A stretch of 64,000 bases of DNA from Paractinoplanes maris (GCF_023544465.1 NZ_JALPVL010000010.1:124001-188000); one strand, 5' to 3'. Numbered from the stretch's first letter, positions 26,417 to 34,755 are shown. Notes: a model not told the origin generated them from the sequence alone. Numbers and translations: made by a program.

Positions 26417-28135
26417 ATGTCTGATCGGCGCAGCGCTCAGTGGTACGGCGGCGACGACCGGAACAGCTACATCCATCGAGCCTGGATGCGGCGTGGTCTG
26501 CCGGCCGACGCGTTCGACGGCGAGCGCCCGCACATCGCGATCGCCAACACCGCCTCCGACCTCACCCCGTGCAACGCCCACCTCGACGAGGTGGGGCGCA
26601 GCGTGGCCGACGGCATCCACCGGGCCGGCGGCATCGCGCTCAACCTGCCGGTCGTGTCGCTGGGCGAGACGCAGGTCAAGCCGACCGCGATGCTGTGGCG
26701 CAACATGGCCGCGATGGCGATCGAGGAGATGCTGCGGGCCAACCCGATCGACGGCGTGGTGCTCCTCGGCGGCTGCGACAAGACGATCCCGGCCCTGCTC
26801 ATGGCGGCGGCGTCGGTCGACCTGCCGGCCGTCGTGGTGCCGGGTGGGCCGATGCTGACCGGTACGTTCCGCGGCGTACCGCTGGGCTGCGGGACGGACG
26901 TGTGGAAGCTGTCGGAAGAGGTGCGCGCGGGCACGCTGAGCTCGGCCGAGTTCCAGCGCTCGGAGTCGTCGATGATCCGCAGCCGGGGCCACTGCAACAC
27001 CATGGGCACCGCCTCCACCATGGGGCTGCTGGCCGAGGTGCTCGGCATGACGCTGCCGGGCATCGCGGGCACGCCGGCGCCGGACAGCCGCCTGCTCGAG
27101 GCGGCCCACGCCACCGGGGTGCTGGCGGTCGACCTGGTCGACCAGGGGCGGCGGCCGAGCGCGGTGATGACCCGGGAGTCGTTCCACAACGCGATCGTGG
27201 CGCTCGCCGCGCTGGGCGGCTCGACCAACGCGGTGGTGCACCTGCTGGCCATCGCCGGGCGGCTCGGCGTGCCGCTGACCCAGGACGACTTCGACCGGAT
27301 CGGGGCCGGGGTGCCGCTGCTGGTGGATCTGCAGCCGGCCGGGCGGTTCCTGATGGACGACCTCTATCGGGCCGGCGGGCTGCACGCGGTGCTGGCCGAG
27401 GTGCGCGATCTGCTCGACCCGTCGGCGATCACCGTGATCGGGGAGCCGCTGGTGTCGGCGCTGGACGCGGCCCGGGTGTATGACCGCGAGGTGATCCGCG
27501 CCCGGGCCGACCCGCTGCAGATGGAGGCCGGGATCGCGGTGCTCTACGGCAACCTGGCACCGGACGGGGCCCTGGTCAAACCGGCCGCGGCCACGCCGGC
27601 GCTGCTGCAGCACCGGGGGCCGGCGGTGGTGTTCGACTCGGTCGAGGACCTCAAGCAGCGGTTGGACGACCCGTCGCTGGAGGTCACGGCCGATTCGGTG
27701 CTGATCCTGCGGGGGTGCGGGCCCAAGGGCTATCCCGGCATGCCCGAGGTCTCGAACATGCCGCTGCCGGCGAAACTGCTGGCCGAGGGCGTCCGGGACA
27801 TGGTGCGGATCTGCGACGGGCGGATGAGCGGGACGGCGTACGGGACGGTCGTGCTGCACGTGGCCCCGGAGGCGGCCGCCGGTGGGCCGCTGGCCAAGGT
27901 CCGCACCGGCGACATGATCGTCCTCGACCTGGAGAACCGCCGGCTCGACGTCGACGTGCCCGCCGAGGAATGGGCCGCGAGGCCGCTGTCGGCGGAGGCG
28001 GCGCGCGCCTATGCGGCGCCGAAGCGGGGCTGGGAGAAGCTCTACGTCGACACCGTCAACCAGGCCAACACCGGCGCCGACCAGGACTTCCTGCTCGGCT
28101 CGAGCGGCGACCGGGTCGCGCGCGAGTCGCACTAA
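26417..28135 (+). CDS. IlvD/Edd-family sugar-acid dehydratase
   Basis: 572 aa from the ATG at 26417. Iron-sulfur dehydratase with cluster-ligand cysteines in 'LLGGCDKT', 'GHCNTMGTASTM' and 'CGPKGYPGMPE', plus 'ICDGRMSGTAYG'. The N-terminus 'RSAQWYGGDDRNSYIHRAWMRRGLP' is characteristic of the aldonate dehydratase branch (arabinonate, xylonate, fuconate) rather than biosynthetic IlvD. The divergent partner lactonase and the SDR/FAH genes support this. The stop codon TAA lies at the TA target of the palindromic element (28133-28135), and the last codons read GDRVARESH. Confidence 0.92.
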   Translation: MSDRRSAQWYGGDDRNSYIHRAWMRRGLPADAFDGERPHIAIANTASDLTPCNAHLDEVGRSVADGIHRAGGIALNLPVVSLGETQVKPTAMLWRNMAAMAIEEMLRANPIDGVVLLGGCDKTIPALLMAAASVDLPAVVVPGGPMLTGTFRGVPLGCGTDVWKLSEEVRAGTLSSAEFQRSESSMIRSRGHCNTMGTASTMGLLAEVLGMTLPGIAGTPAPDSRLLEAAHATGVLAVDLVDQGRRPSAVMTRESFHNAIVALAALGGSTNAVVHLLAIAGRLGVPLTQDDFDRIGAGVPLLVDLQPAGRFLMDDLYRAGGLHAVLAEVRDLLDPSAITVIGEPLVSALDAARVYDREVIRARADPLQMEAGIAVLYGNLAPDGALVKPAAATPALLQHRGPAVVFDSVEDLKQRLDDPSLEVTADSVLILRGCGPKGYPGMPEVSNMPLPAKLLAEGVRDMVRICDGRMSGTAYGTVVLHVAPEAAAGGPLAKVRTGDMIVLDLENRRLDVDVPAEEWAARPLSAEAARAYAAPKRGWEKLYVDTVNQANTGADQDFLLGSSGDRVARESH

Positions 28136-28297
28136 GGCCTTTTTCATAACTGGACCCGGCCTGCGCCGAGGCCCAGATTCCGCCTGCGCACGTCCCGCGA
28201 AAGGCCGGTTACAACACCGGTAGCCGGCCTTCCACGGGCCGCACGCAGACGAAATCTGGACCGCACCGCAGGCCGACCCCAGTTATGAAACACGCCT
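28135..28297. mobile_element. Palindromic MITE-like element between two convergent genes
   Basis: 163 bp flanked by TA on both sides (28133-28134 and 28298-28299). The left end AGGCCTTTTTCATAACTGG and the right end, whose reverse complement is AGGCGTGTTTCATAACTGG, form terminal inverted repeats. Beyond them the whole left half pairs with the right half as an imperfect palindrome, e.g. CGGCCTGCG, CCAGATT and AAGGCCGG occur in both arms, with a central loop near TTACAACACCGGTA. There is no coding capacity. TA target duplication and size fit a non-autonomous element moved by an IS630/Tc1-like or IS5-type transposase. Both neighbouring genes end with TAA inside the TA junctions. Confidence 0.75.
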
Positions 28298-29811
28298 TAG
28301 GAGACGATGGCCGACGGCTGCCAGGCGGCACAGTTCACGGTGATCGCGGCGGTCTCCTTGCCGTGTTTGAAGGTGACCGACGCCGCCTCGACGGACGCGA
28401 CCTTGAACGGCTTGCGCGCGGACTGGGAGAGGATGTCCGCGGTCTCCGGGCCGGAGCAGGTCGCGGTCACGGTGCCGCCGGAGGACGAGAAGGTCTCGGT
28501 CGCGGGCGGTGGTGCTTCGGTGGTCGGCCCGGCGGTCGGGGCCGCCGTTGTCGCCGCTGTCGTCGGCGTGACCGGCGGGGTCGTCGGCGTCGACGCCGCC
28601 GTCGACGGCGTCGGGGCGGCGGTCGTGGGCGTCCCGGGGCGCGAGGTGTTCGCGATCCGGGCCGGGTTCGCTGACAGCTGGTTGTTCGTCGTCGCCGGCA
28701 CCGTCGGGGCCGGCTGCGAGCCGGATGGTGCGGGCGCGCCGGTGGGGGCCGGGGCGGCTCCGGTCGGGGCCGGTGCCGAGGCGGGGGTGTCCCGCGAGGT
28801 GCCGGGCAGCAGAAGCCAGCCGGCTGTCCCGGCGACGGCCAGGGAGGCGATGCCGACAGCCCATCGGCGGCGGCGCGATCCGGTGGTTCGCACCGGTGCG
28901 ACGGGTGGCTCGGCGGCGTCCGTGGCGGGCGGCCCGTCGGGGATCGTGGCGGGTGGGCCGGCCGGGTCGGTGGCGAGCGGCTCGGTGGCCTGGGTGAGCA
29001 GGGCGGCCACCTCGCGGGCGCTCGGGCGTCGCGACGGGTCCTTCTCGAGGGAACGCTCGCACAGCTCGGCCACGAAGCCGGGCACCCCGGCGATCGGCGG
29101 CAGCGGCGCCGGATCGACATAGATGTGGTTGGTCAGCATCTGCGTCGTGTCCTCGGTGGTCCACGGCGAGTGCCCGGTCAGCAGGCGGTAGAGGACCACC
29201 CCGAGCGCGTACACGTCGGAGGCCGGCTCCACGGCGTCGCCGAGCAGCCGCTCGGGTGCCAGGTAGGCCGGGGTGCCGAGCACCTCGACGTCGAGCTCCC
29301 CGGAGCCGCCGGGCGCGGTGACGGCGGCGATGCCGAAGTCGACCACCTTGGCGCCGGCCGGCCCGAGCATGACGTTGGCGGGCTTGATGTCGCGGTGCAC
29401 CAGACCGGCCGAGTGGGCGGCGGCCAGGGCAGCCGCGATCTCGGCACACACCCGCATCGCCGACCGGGGGGTGAACGGCGCCTCGGCCATCCGCTGGGAG
29501 AGCGTGCTGCCCTCGACCAGCTCCATCACCACGTACGGGAAGACGTGGCCCACGGTCGTGAGCTCCCCGTAGTCGTGGACCTGGGCGATGTGCGGATGCG
29601 ACAGTGCCGCGGCGGCCCGAGCCTCCTGCTGGATGCCGTGCTCGGTGGTCTCCGACGCCACGATCTTGACGGCCACCATCCGGGCCAGCACGTGATCACG
29701 GGCCCGCCAGACGACGGCCATGCCGCCCGCCCCGATCGGCGCCAGCAGCTCGTACCGGCCACCGAGCACAAGGCCCGCGAGGTCCGCACCGGGTTCGGTC
29801 GCTCCGTCCAT
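28297..29811 (-). CDS. Membrane-bound eukaryotic-type Ser/Thr protein kinase
   Basis: 504 aa from the ATG at 29811 (an ATG 12 codons earlier is possible; neither has a good ribosome site). Kinase domain about 19-280: GAGGMAVVW glycine loop, catalytic Lys in 'VAVKI', HRDIKPANVM, DFG and 'GTPAYLAPERL'. A single membrane segment follows ('WAVGIASLAVAGTAGWLLL', about 330-350), then a long Pro/Thr/Ala-rich wall-spanning linker and a C-terminal domain of about 90 residues with two Cys; no PASTA repeats. The stop TAA is supplied at the junction with the palindromic element. Confidence 0.92.
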   Translation of the reverse strand: MDGATEPGADLAGLVLGGRYELLAPIGAGGMAVVWRARDHVLARMVAVKIVASETTEHGIQQEARAAAALSHPHIAQVHDYGELTTVGHVFPYVVMELVEGSTLSQRMAEAPFTPRSAMRVCAEIAAALAAAHSAGLVHRDIKPANVMLGPAGAKVVDFGIAAVTAPGGSGELDVEVLGTPAYLAPERLLGDAVEPASDVYALGVVLYRLLTGHSPWTTEDTTQMLTNHIYVDPAPLPPIAGVPGFVAELCERSLEKDPSRRPSAREVAALLTQATEPLATDPAGPPATIPDGPPATDAAEPPVAPVRTTGSRRRRWAVGIASLAVAGTAGWLLLPGTSRDTPASAPAPTGAAPAPTGAPAPSGSQPAPTVPATTNNQLSANPARIANTSRPGTPTTAAPTPSTAASTPTTPPVTPTTAATTAAPTAGPTTEAPPPATETFSSSGGTVTATCSGPETADILSQSARKPFKVASVEAASVTFKHGKETAAITVNCAAWQPSAIVS

Positions 29812-30204
29812 TCGTGGCAGTCTGCCGACATCGACCGCCATCCGCATCCCCGGGCCGGACCGGAGGGCACGCCGGATGGCCGGTGTCACGGTGTACTCGC
29901 CCGGGTCCGTTCCGCGGACAGAGGCTGCCGCGCAGCACGGTCGACGTCCGGTATGGGACGTTCTCGCCGGCCGGCGGCGGTCACCGTCGGCTGATGTCCG
30001 CGAATCGGCCCTGGTCGGCGACGTGGCCCGCCTCGGCCCGGTCCACCCAACGGCTCGATAGGAGCCTTCCGCGCGGCCGGCGCCGGAATTCGGCTCGCAC
30101 CCGGCGTAAACGGCAGACCAGGCCCTTGTCATCCGGGCCGGCCAGGACGACTGTGGAGGGAGAGCCGCCGGTGGCCGGCGACCGCCTGGATCAAGGAGGC
30201 GGAC
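29812..30204. other. 393-bp region without a gene
   Basis: Divergent upstream region of the kinase and the stress-protein genes. No convincing reading frame. It contains an ACGTCC-N6-GGACGT inverted repeat at 29944-29961 and a strong AAGGAGG ribosome site at 30193-30199 for the downstream gene. No RNA gene or riboswitch is recognised. Confidence 0.5.
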
Positions 30205-30999
30205 ATGATCAAATCGCGGATCGTGGTGGGTGTGGACGGTTCGGACCACGCCGCCGCGGCGGTCGGCTGGGCCGCCGCCGAGGCATCACGACGAGGGGCC
30301 GAGCTCCGGGTGCTGGCGGCTTATTATCGCGAGCGCTCGCTGCCGGGCCGGGGCTCGACACGTACGGCGGAGGAGCACGCCGCCGAGCACCTGCGCCGGG
30401 CCGTCGCGCAGGCCCACGCGGCCGCGCCGGACATCGAGGTGCGCTGCCTGGCGTTACCCGGCTACGCAGTGCCGATGCTGGTCAACGCGGCCCAGGAAGC
30501 GGCCATGGTGGTCGTCGGCAGCCGGCACGAGGGTGGGCTCCCGGTGCTGCCGTTCGGCTCGGTCAGCAGCCAGGTCGCCACCCAGGCCCGGTGTTGCGTG
30601 GTGGTGGTGCGTGGCCACTACGACCCCGACGCCGGACCCGTCGTGGCCGGCGTCGACGGCGGTTCCGGCGAGACGGCGGTCATGGGGCGCGCTTTCGAGG
30701 AGGCGTCCCTGCACCACACCGACCTGCAGGCCGTCACGATCAACGGCCCGGGCCGGGCCGAGGACCCCGGCGCCGACCTCGACGCGCGGCTGGATCCGTG
30801 GCGCGAGAAATACCCCGGCGTCCGGGCCACCCGCGAGCGCATCGACGGCCGCGCCGACAAGGTGCTGGTGCAACGATCCCGCTCGGCCCGCATGGTCGTG
30901 GTGGGCCCGCGCACCCACGGCTATGAGGGCCTGATGCTCGGCTCGATCGGCAGCCGCCTCCTCCAGCGCTCCAGCTGCCCGGTGGTGATCGCCCGCTGA
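30205..30999 (+). CDS. Tandem universal stress protein (UspA family)
   Basis: 264 aa, two Usp domains (about 1-140 and 145-264). Each begins with the 'VVVGVDGSDHA...' / 'VVAGVDGGSGE' Asp motif and ends with the ATP-loop pattern ('GSRHEGGLPVLPFGSVSSQVA' and 'GPRTHGYEGLMLGSIGSRLL', G-x2-G-x9-G-S). Probably ATP-binding and induced by oxygen or nutrient stress, as known for actinobacterial tandem Usp proteins. AAGGAGG ends 5 bases before the ATG. Monocistronic. Confidence 0.93.
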   Translation: MIKSRIVVGVDGSDHAAAAVGWAAAEASRRGAELRVLAAYYRERSLPGRGSTRTAEEHAAEHLRRAVAQAHAAAPDIEVRCLALPGYAVPMLVNAAQEAAMVVVGSRHEGGLPVLPFGSVSSQVATQARCCVVVVRGHYDPDAGPVVAGVDGGSGETAVMGRAFEEASLHHTDLQAVTINGPGRAEDPGADLDARLDPWREKYPGVRATRERIDGRADKVLVQRSRSARMVVVGPRTHGYEGLMLGSIGSRLLQRSSCPVVIAR

Positions 31000-31022
31000 C
31001 GTTCGCCCCTCCGCCGCGTGCG

Positions 31023-31904
31023 TCAGCTGACGACGAAGCTGTGGATTGCCTCGGCCAGCGGCTTCGGGGCCTCCAGCGCGGCGTAGTGGCCCACGCCGTC
31101 CAAGGTCACTTCGCGGATGGGGCCGGCCCCGGTGCGGTCTGCGGCGGCGCCTACGGCCTGGGTCATGGTGGCTGCGGTGAAGGGGCCGCCGCCGGCCCCC
31201 ACGGCCAGCACGGGAACGGTCAGGCCGGGGGACTGGGCGAGAGCGCGGATCTCGTCGCCTTCGCGCAGCATCGAGCGGTAGAGGCCGGCGGCGCCCCGCC
31301 AGCCGTCCGGGCGGGCGTAGGTGCGGGCGAACTCGTCGATGTCGGCCGCGGTGACCGAACCCGGGGTGGCGGTCATCGACGGGAAGGCGTACGTCTCGAG
31401 GAACTCCCGCTCGCGCCCGGCGAGCAGCAACTCCGGGATGCCGGGCGCGGCCAGCACGCCGATGTGCCAGGCGCCGCCGTGGGTGACGTCGGCCAGTCCC
31501 TCGAGGCCGAAGCCGGGCAGGCCCATCTCGATCGCGGTGAGGCTGAGAACGTCCTCGGGGTGCTGGGCGGCCAGGCGGAACACCGTCGCCCCGGCGATGT
31601 CCTGACCGGTCAGGTGGACCGGGCCGGCGCCGAGGTGCGCGATCAGCTGGTGCAGGTCCTCGGCGGCGGTCGCGCTGTCGTGGTCGCCGGCGGCCGGGGC
31701 GGAGTCGCCGAAGCCGCGCAGATCGACCGCGAACACGCGATGGTCCGCCGCGAGCAGCGGGATCAGCTTGTGGAAGGCGTACCAGCTCTCGGGGAAGCCG
31801 TGGACCAGGAGGATCGGCGCACCGCCGGTGCCGGCCGAGACATAGTGCAGGGTCGTGCCGTTCACGACGGTGTAGTGGTGCTCGACATTCGATTCGACAG
31901 TCAT
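31023..31904 (-). CDS. Alpha/beta hydrolase, epoxide hydrolase-like (Asp nucleophile)
   Basis: 293 aa from the ATG at 31904. 'LVHGFPESWYAFHKLIP' (HGxP oxyanion motif), 'VFAVDLRGFGDS' and the nucleophile elbow 'TGQDIAGATVF', with Asp as in epoxide hydrolases and haloalkane dehalogenases, ending with 'GVGHYAALEAP' for the catalytic His. Divergent from a MarR gene across a perfect palindrome, so probably induced by its substrate. An upstream extension of the frame to 31955 would read through the operator and is rejected. Confidence 0.88.
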   Translation of the reverse strand: MTVESNVEHHYTVVNGTTLHYVSAGTGGAPILLVHGFPESWYAFHKLIPLLAADHRVFAVDLRGFGDSAPAAGDHDSATAAEDLHQLIAHLGAGPVHLTGQDIAGATVFRLAAQHPEDVLSLTAIEMGLPGFGLEGLADVTHGGAWHIGVLAAPGIPELLLAGREREFLETYAFPSMTATPGSVTAADIDEFARTYARPDGWRGAAGLYRSMLREGDEIRALAQSPGLTVPVLAVGAGGGPFTAATMTQAVGAAADRTGAGPIREVTLDGVGHYAALEAPKPLAEAIHSFVVS

Positions 31905-31933
31905 GCTGTCGAAAGATAGACAGCCAGGCTGTC
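31905..31933. promoter_or_regulatory. MarR operator GACAGCC-A-GGCTGTC
   Basis: A perfect 15-bp palindrome (31919-31933) between the hydrolase ATG and the MarR ATG. A third half-site GCTGTC at 31905-31910 forms a second inverted repeat with the left arm (8-bp spacing). Binding here would block both divergent promoters. Confidence 0.65.
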
Positions 31934-31953
31934 GTTTGTCTAGGCTTGGTGTC

Positions 31954-32427
31954 ATGACGAGATCCGGTCCCGAGCTGGCGTTGCTGTTGCTGGCCGGCTT
32001 CCGCGAGCTGGTCGACGAGGCGATCGCCGAGCTGGCCCGCCGCGGCTACGACGACCAGCGTCCGGTCCACGATTTCGCCCTGCGCGCCATCGCCGGCGGT
32101 GCCGAGACCGCCTCCGACCTGGGCCGCAGCCTCTCGATCACCAAACAGTCGGCCGCCCGCACGATCGCGTTGCTGCAGGAGCGCGGTTACGTGAGCACCG
32201 AGCCCGATCCGCGGGACGCCCGCCGCAAGCGGTTGCGGGTGACCCCATTGGGCTTCGAGGTGATGCACACCGGTGAGGGCATCTTCGACGACCTCCGCCG
32301 GCGCTGGTCCGACCGGATCGGGGCCCGGGAGCTCGAGACGCTGGAAGACCACCTGGCCACGCTGGTGGGCCCCCAGCCCGTCCGCTTCGACACTCCCGGC
32401 TGGATGGCCCGCGATCTGGGCACCTAG
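31954..32427 (+). CDS. MarR-family transcriptional regulator
   Basis: 157 aa from the ATG at 31954. wHTH 'SDLGRSLSITKQSAARTIALLQERGYVSTEP' and wing 'DPRDARRKRLRVTPLG'. Controls, by position, the divergent epoxide hydrolase-like gene through the palindrome at 31919-31933. The ligand is unknown. Convergent with the methyltransferase fusion gene 21 bases further on. Confidence 0.9.
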   Translation: MTRSGPELALLLLAGFRELVDEAIAELARRGYDDQRPVHDFALRAIAGGAETASDLGRSLSITKQSAARTIALLQERGYVSTEPDPRDARRKRLRVTPLGFEVMHTGEGIFDDLRRRWSDRIGARELETLEDHLATLVGPQPVRFDTPGWMARDLGT

Positions 32428-32448
32428 CGGGGACTCGGGCGGGTGGGG

Positions 32449-33972
32449 TCAGCTGTTGCGGGGGCGGCGGGCAACCAGGATGGCGTGGGTGGAGGGCCAG
32501 TCGAGCTGGTTTCCGTGCTCGTCGGCCAGGGTGGCGGTGGGGGCTATCCGGTTGGTGATCACCCAGTCGTTGCGCAGGGCGTGCGACGTCGGGTCGAGGT
32601 CGAAGCCGGCCTCGGTCAGCACCGTGGCCCAGTCGTCGAAGTCGAGGCCGCAGAACTGCTCCTGCGTCTCGGAGAGCCAGTTGTCGGTGTAGTCCTTGCG
32701 GGTCAGGAAGTCCATGGCCGGGCCCAGCTCGATCCGCACGACATCGTCGGCCACCGGCCCGTACGCGAAGGGGAACGCGAAGTCGACGGCGAACTGAGCG
32801 ATTTTCGCGCGGGTCGACAACCCGCCCACGTAGGCGGCGACCTCGGCCGAGGGCAGTTCGGCCAGATCCTTGCGAGGTTCGGCCGGGTTGGCACCGTCGT
32901 CGGTGCGCAGCGTGAGCAGGACCGGCCGGCGGCGGTCGCCGGGGCCGCACACGTCGCTGTTGATCCAGACGCCGCCGGGAACGGTGTGGTCGTGGATGCG
33001 GCGGGCGAACTCGAGCAGGGAGTCGCGCCGGTTGCCGTACGACCAGATCTCGTGGGTGAGCGCGAAGGTCAGCGTCGTGTCGACCGACCGGTCCGGCAGC
33101 ACCGCGCCGCCCAGCACGTTGCGCTGGTAGAAGTACACGTTGGCGTTCCGGAAGACGCCCTGCGCCTTCTTGTGCACACACTCCTGATAGAGGTGCCGGG
33201 CGACTTCGACGCCGATCAGGTCGCTCTCGTGCAGGGCGTCGTCCCGGTCGGCCAGCTCGAGCACGGCCCCGGCGCCGCAGCCGATGTCGACGATCCGCCC
33301 CGGCTGCACGTATTGGCGCACCGCGGTCCATTTACGCGCGGCCGCGTCCGCGAACGCCTCCACATACGTCCGGTAGTCCCGGGTCGCGGTCAGCCCGCCC
33401 TCGTCCCCGACGACCGGGTCGTTGACCACCGACTGCACGGTCTCGCTCAGGCGATAGCGGTCGAAGACGTCGATCGTGCTCGCATGTGCAAGGTCGCGCC
33501 ATGTCTCGTCACCGGCCGCCAGCCGCAGCAGAACGTCCCACGGCCGTTCCGGCACCGCCTCGAGCGCCGGGTCGGCCTCCACCGGCGCGATGGCGAACCC
33601 GAGCTCCTCGTACAGCGCCGCCACCTGCGGCGTCGAGCAGGCGACGACGGTGTCCGCCGACGTCAGCTCGATCCCGGTGGCCACCATGACCGTCTTGAGC
33701 GTCACTTGAGCGAATCGCTCGGTCGGCGCCGTGTCGAACACCGGCACCACCACGGACCTCAGCCCGGTCACCACGCTGAACCGTTCGATCGCCGCCTCAC
33801 GCCGGTGGTAGGGCACCGGGTTGCGCTTGGTGTTGTCGTGGTTGGCCGAGGTCACCGCCCAGACGATCGTCGCCGCGCCGTCGTCGGCGAGCCGCCGCAG
33901 GTAATCGGCTTGGAACCGGGTCAGCAGGTGGTGCCGCCCGGGGAACAGCACGTAGCGCGGCGTCGAGGTCAC
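32449..33972 (-). CDS. Fusion of nucleotidyltransferase-like domain and SAM-dependent methyltransferase
   Basis: 507 aa from a GTG at 33972. Residues about 1-125 resemble archaeal-type NMN adenylyltransferases: 'FPGRHHLLTRFQADYLRRL' corresponds to their GRFQPxHxGH start and 'SANHDNTKRNPVPYHRREAAIERF' to their SxxNPFTxxERxxM segment. The catalytic HxGH is not preserved (TRFQ at that place). After a linker comes a class I methyltransferase: 'GRIVDIGCGAGAVLELADRD' (SAM loop), 'TLTFALTHEIWSYG' and 'VPGGVWINSDVCGPGD'. The methyl acceptor is unknown. A nucleotide or NAD-derived substrate is a possibility inferred from the fused domain. No neighbour clarifies it. Confidence 0.75.
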   Translation of the reverse strand: MTSTPRYVLFPGRHHLLTRFQADYLRRLADDGAATIVWAVTSANHDNTKRNPVPYHRREAAIERFSVVTGLRSVVVPVFDTAPTERFAQVTLKTVMVATGIELTSADTVVACSTPQVAALYEELGFAIAPVEADPALEAVPERPWDVLLRLAAGDETWRDLAHASTIDVFDRYRLSETVQSVVNDPVVGDEGGLTATRDYRTYVEAFADAAARKWTAVRQYVQPGRIVDIGCGAGAVLELADRDDALHESDLIGVEVARHLYQECVHKKAQGVFRNANVYFYQRNVLGGAVLPDRSVDTTLTFALTHEIWSYGNRRDSLLEFARRIHDHTVPGGVWINSDVCGPGDRRRPVLLTLRTDDGANPAEPRKDLAELPSAEVAAYVGGLSTRAKIAQFAVDFAFPFAYGPVADDVVRIELGPAMDFLTRKDYTDNWLSETQEQFCGLDFDDWATVLTEAGFDLDPTSHALRNDWVITNRIAPTATLADEHGNQLDWPSTHAILVARRPRNS

Positions 33973-34029
33973 GACGGTTGATCTTAGCGATCGCGGCGGG
34001 GCCCCTGCCGGTGGTGCGCCGCCGGGTGG

Positions 34030-34623
34030 TCAGGCAGCCAGGAGCCGGCTGATCTGGTCGCGCTGACCGGGGTCGGCCAGGGCGGCCCCCAGGGCCACGA
34101 CGCGGGCGCCGGCGTCGAGGTAGCCGGGGGCGGTGGAGACGGACAGGCCACCGGTGGCCACGAACCGGACGTCCGGGAACGGGCCCAGCAGGGCGTTGAC
34201 CCAGGCCGGGCCCAGGGCGGCGGCGGGGAAGGCCTTGAGCCAGCGGTAGCCGGCGAGCCACGCCTGCTGCACCTCGGTGGCCGAGCCGACACCGGGGAGG
34301 TGGGGCAGGCCGGCGGTCTGGCTGGCCTCGGCGACGGTCAGGTCGAGACCCGGCGCGACGGTGTACTGCGCGTTCGCCTCGGCCGCCGCGCGTACCTGCT
34401 CGGTCGTGATGACCGTGCCGGCCCCGACGCGCAGGCCACGCTCACGGGCGGCGTCGGCGACGGCCCGCAGCGAGGCGACCGCGACGGCAGTGGCGATCGG
34501 GATCTCGAGCACGGTCACGCCCGCGTCCCACAACGTCCCGGCGACCGCGACCGTCTCCCGCGGCGACATGCCCCGCAGGATGGCCATGACTTTCGAGCCG
34601 GTGAAAATGTCGTCGAACGTCAT
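34030..34623 (-). CDS. KDPG/KHG aldolase (2-keto-3-deoxy-6-phosphogluconate aldolase family)
   Basis: 197 aa. Class I aldolase of the Eda family: Glu40 in 'VLEIP', 'VGAGTVITTEQVRAA', 'APGLD', Schiff-base Lys130 in 'WLKAFPAA' and 'RFVATGGLS'. It splits a 2-keto-3-deoxy-6-phospho-acid into pyruvate and a triose phosphate. GGAGGAG is 6 bases before the ATG. It stands alone, 6 kb from the sugar-acid cluster, so a direct link is not shown. Its upstream region holds the 15-base sequence TATAACGGACATCAG (minus strand), also found before the hybrid kinase gene at 56569. Confidence 0.92.
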   Translation of the reverse strand: MTFDDIFTGSKVMAILRGMSPRETVAVAGTLWDAGVTVLEIPIATAVAVASLRAVADAARERGLRVGAGTVITTEQVRAAAEANAQYTVAPGLDLTVAEASQTAGLPHLPGVGSATEVQQAWLAGYRWLKAFPAAALGPAWVNALLGPFPDVRFVATGGLSVSTAPGYLDAGARVVALGAALADPGQRDQISRLLAA

Positions 34624-34664
34624 GGGCTTCTCCTCCTGAGCGTGACCGGCCCGACCCGTACCGT

Positions 34665-34679
34665 CTGATGTCCGTTATA
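34665..34679 (-). promoter_or_regulatory. Promoter-like 15-mer before the KDPG aldolase gene
   Basis: TATAACGGACATCAG on the minus strand, 42 bases before the aldolase start; TATAAC could be a -10 box. An exact copy lies on the plus strand at 56537-56551 before the hybrid kinase. No convincing -35 element is seen at either place. Confidence 0.3.
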
Positions 34680-34755
34680 TGGTGACTAGGTAGACCGCCT
34701 TGGACCCATTCGCCTGTTCGGTACCGGGCCGCGTGCTGCGGCCCGGCAAGCCGGG

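Noticed and set aside
25499..28147. A minus-strand open frame extending the lactonase through the whole dehydratase gene
   Set aside because: Only the last 286 codons match a protein family. The upstream part is antisense to the dehydratase, and a sound ATG exists at 26356.
29944..29961. ACGTCC-N6-GGACGT as a dormancy-regulator (DevR/DosR) box for the stress-protein gene
   Set aside because: It lacks the GGGACTTT-type core and lies about 250 bp from the gene start.
34030..34623. KDPG aldolase as a missing step of the sugar-acid cluster
   Set aside because: It is 6 kb away, on its own, and acts on phosphorylated acids, while the cluster has the FAH hydrolase of the non-phosphorylating route.
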